DNA of 5,430 nucleotides from Clostridiales bacterium (lineage in GTDB: Bacteria; Bacillota; Clostridia; Caldicoprobacterales; UBA3941): contig JAAYKZ010000018.1 of the NCBI GenBank assembly GCA_012522165.1, positions 1 to 5,430 of the forward strand, written 5' to 3'. The notes under the pieces are model-generated. The model did no database searches and was not told where the DNA came from. It worked only from the letters and a program-made list of their open reading frames with translations. Shown here piece after piece: positions 5,287 through 5,430 of this stretch (positions within the stretch are counted from its first letter, which is position 1; the number at the start of each line of letters is the position of its first letter). Made by a program: the position numbers and the translations under genes.

Positions 5287-5292
5287 ATTATA
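5287..5292 (-). promoter_or_regulatory. Alternative -10 hexamer immediately before the aptamer
   Basis: TATAAT on the minus strand would place transcription start near 5280, directly before the aptamer's P1 arm, a sensible place for a riboswitch transcript. There is no recognisable -35 at 16-18 nt and no extended TG, so it is only an alternative to the site at 5361-5369. Confidence 0.25.
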
Positions 5293-5325
5293 TAGCTACT
5301 ATATTATTTATTATTAAATTAACCT

Positions 5326-5350
5326 ATTGTGCTAGATTATCTTGCACAAT
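5326..5350. repeat. 25-bp dyad upstream of the riboswitch
   Basis: ATTGTGC (5326-5332) and GCACAAT (5344-5350) are perfect inverted arms. The inner AGAT and ATCT also pair around a central T, so 11 of 12 positions are symmetric. No T-tract follows on either strand. It could be an operator. If transcription starts at the extended -10 promoter it would instead be a hairpin at the very 5' end of the RNA. Confidence 0.55.
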
Positions 5351-5354
5351 GCAA

Positions 5355-5369
5355 TGGTATATTATACCA
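5355..5369 (-). promoter_or_regulatory. Extended -10 promoter candidate within a 15-bp palindrome
   Basis: The minus strand has TGGTATAAT (5369-5361), a perfect TGnTATAAT extended -10, which can work without a -35; none is evident. The element is part of the palindrome TGGTATA-T-TATACCA (5355-5369), so the plus strand also reads TGGTATATT and weak divergent initiation is conceivable. Start of transcription would be near 5354, just upstream of the 25-bp dyad and about 75 nt before the aptamer. Confidence 0.45.
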
Positions 5370-5430
5370 ATAAAATAAGGTAGACTACCCCTATATGTAA
5401 TCATGGCCTTATTAGTATGGTATAGTTAAC

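Noticed and set aside
1..5430. CRISPR arrays, tRNA or rRNA genes, insertion sequences.
   Set aside because: No regularly spaced direct repeats of CRISPR length, no cloverleaf or rRNA-like stretch, and no transposase-like frame or terminal inverted repeats with target duplications were seen.

Overview
The window is AT-rich DNA that looks like a Gram-positive Clostridia-type (Firmicutes) chromosome. The signs are strong purine-rich Shine-Dalgarno sequences, rho-independent terminators with long T-tracts, a SipW/ER-type signal peptidase, a NarL/LiaR-type two-component pair and a class I c-di-GMP riboswitch. I cannot name the species. Every supportable gene lies on the minus strand, so the window reads right to left.

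Right part (about 5430 to 2436): a probable extended -10 promoter and a 25-bp dyad are followed by a GEMM-I (c-di-GMP-I) aptamer at 5190-5277. The aptamer overlaps an intrinsic terminator at 5166-5200. The terminator's 5' arm contains most of the 3' strand of aptamer helix P1, so ligand binding should prevent termination, which makes this an ON switch. After a leader of about 300 nt come a six-TM GAF-type sensor histidine kinase (3100-4863) and, overlapping it by 4 nt (ATGA), a NarL/LuxR-type response regulator (2489-3103). A strong terminator at 2436-2466 closes this operon.

Middle (about 1816 to 2435): 620 bp with no convincing gene. It carries repeated short dyads of the type ACT-N2-AGT (ACTTTAGT and relatives), several of them 21-22 bp or a multiple apart, plus an 11-bp inverted repeat around two of them. 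A -10 hexamer at 1903-1908 has no recognisable -35. This looks like an activator-dependent control region for the genes to its left, and the neighbouring response regulator is the obvious candidate to bind it.

Left part (1815 to 1): a secreted surface-protein gene is followed one nucleotide later by a SipW-like signal peptidase that runs off the window. The surface protein has a signal peptide, an acidic Glu/Gln-rich stretch, an unrecognised middle and a C-terminal prealbumin/CnaB-like domain with a plausible Lys-Glu-Asn isopeptide triad. Its reading frame is interrupted by one in-frame TAA at 1459-1461, so it appears as two ORFs (1459-1815 and 427-1449). They are in the same frame and the second has no ribosome binding site, so they are best read as one gene with a nonsense codon, a sequence error or readthrough.

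Working model (inference): high c-di-GMP switches on the kinase/regulator operon through the riboswitch, and the regulator then acts on the dyad array to control a secreted, possibly pilin- or adhesin-like protein and its dedicated signal peptidase.
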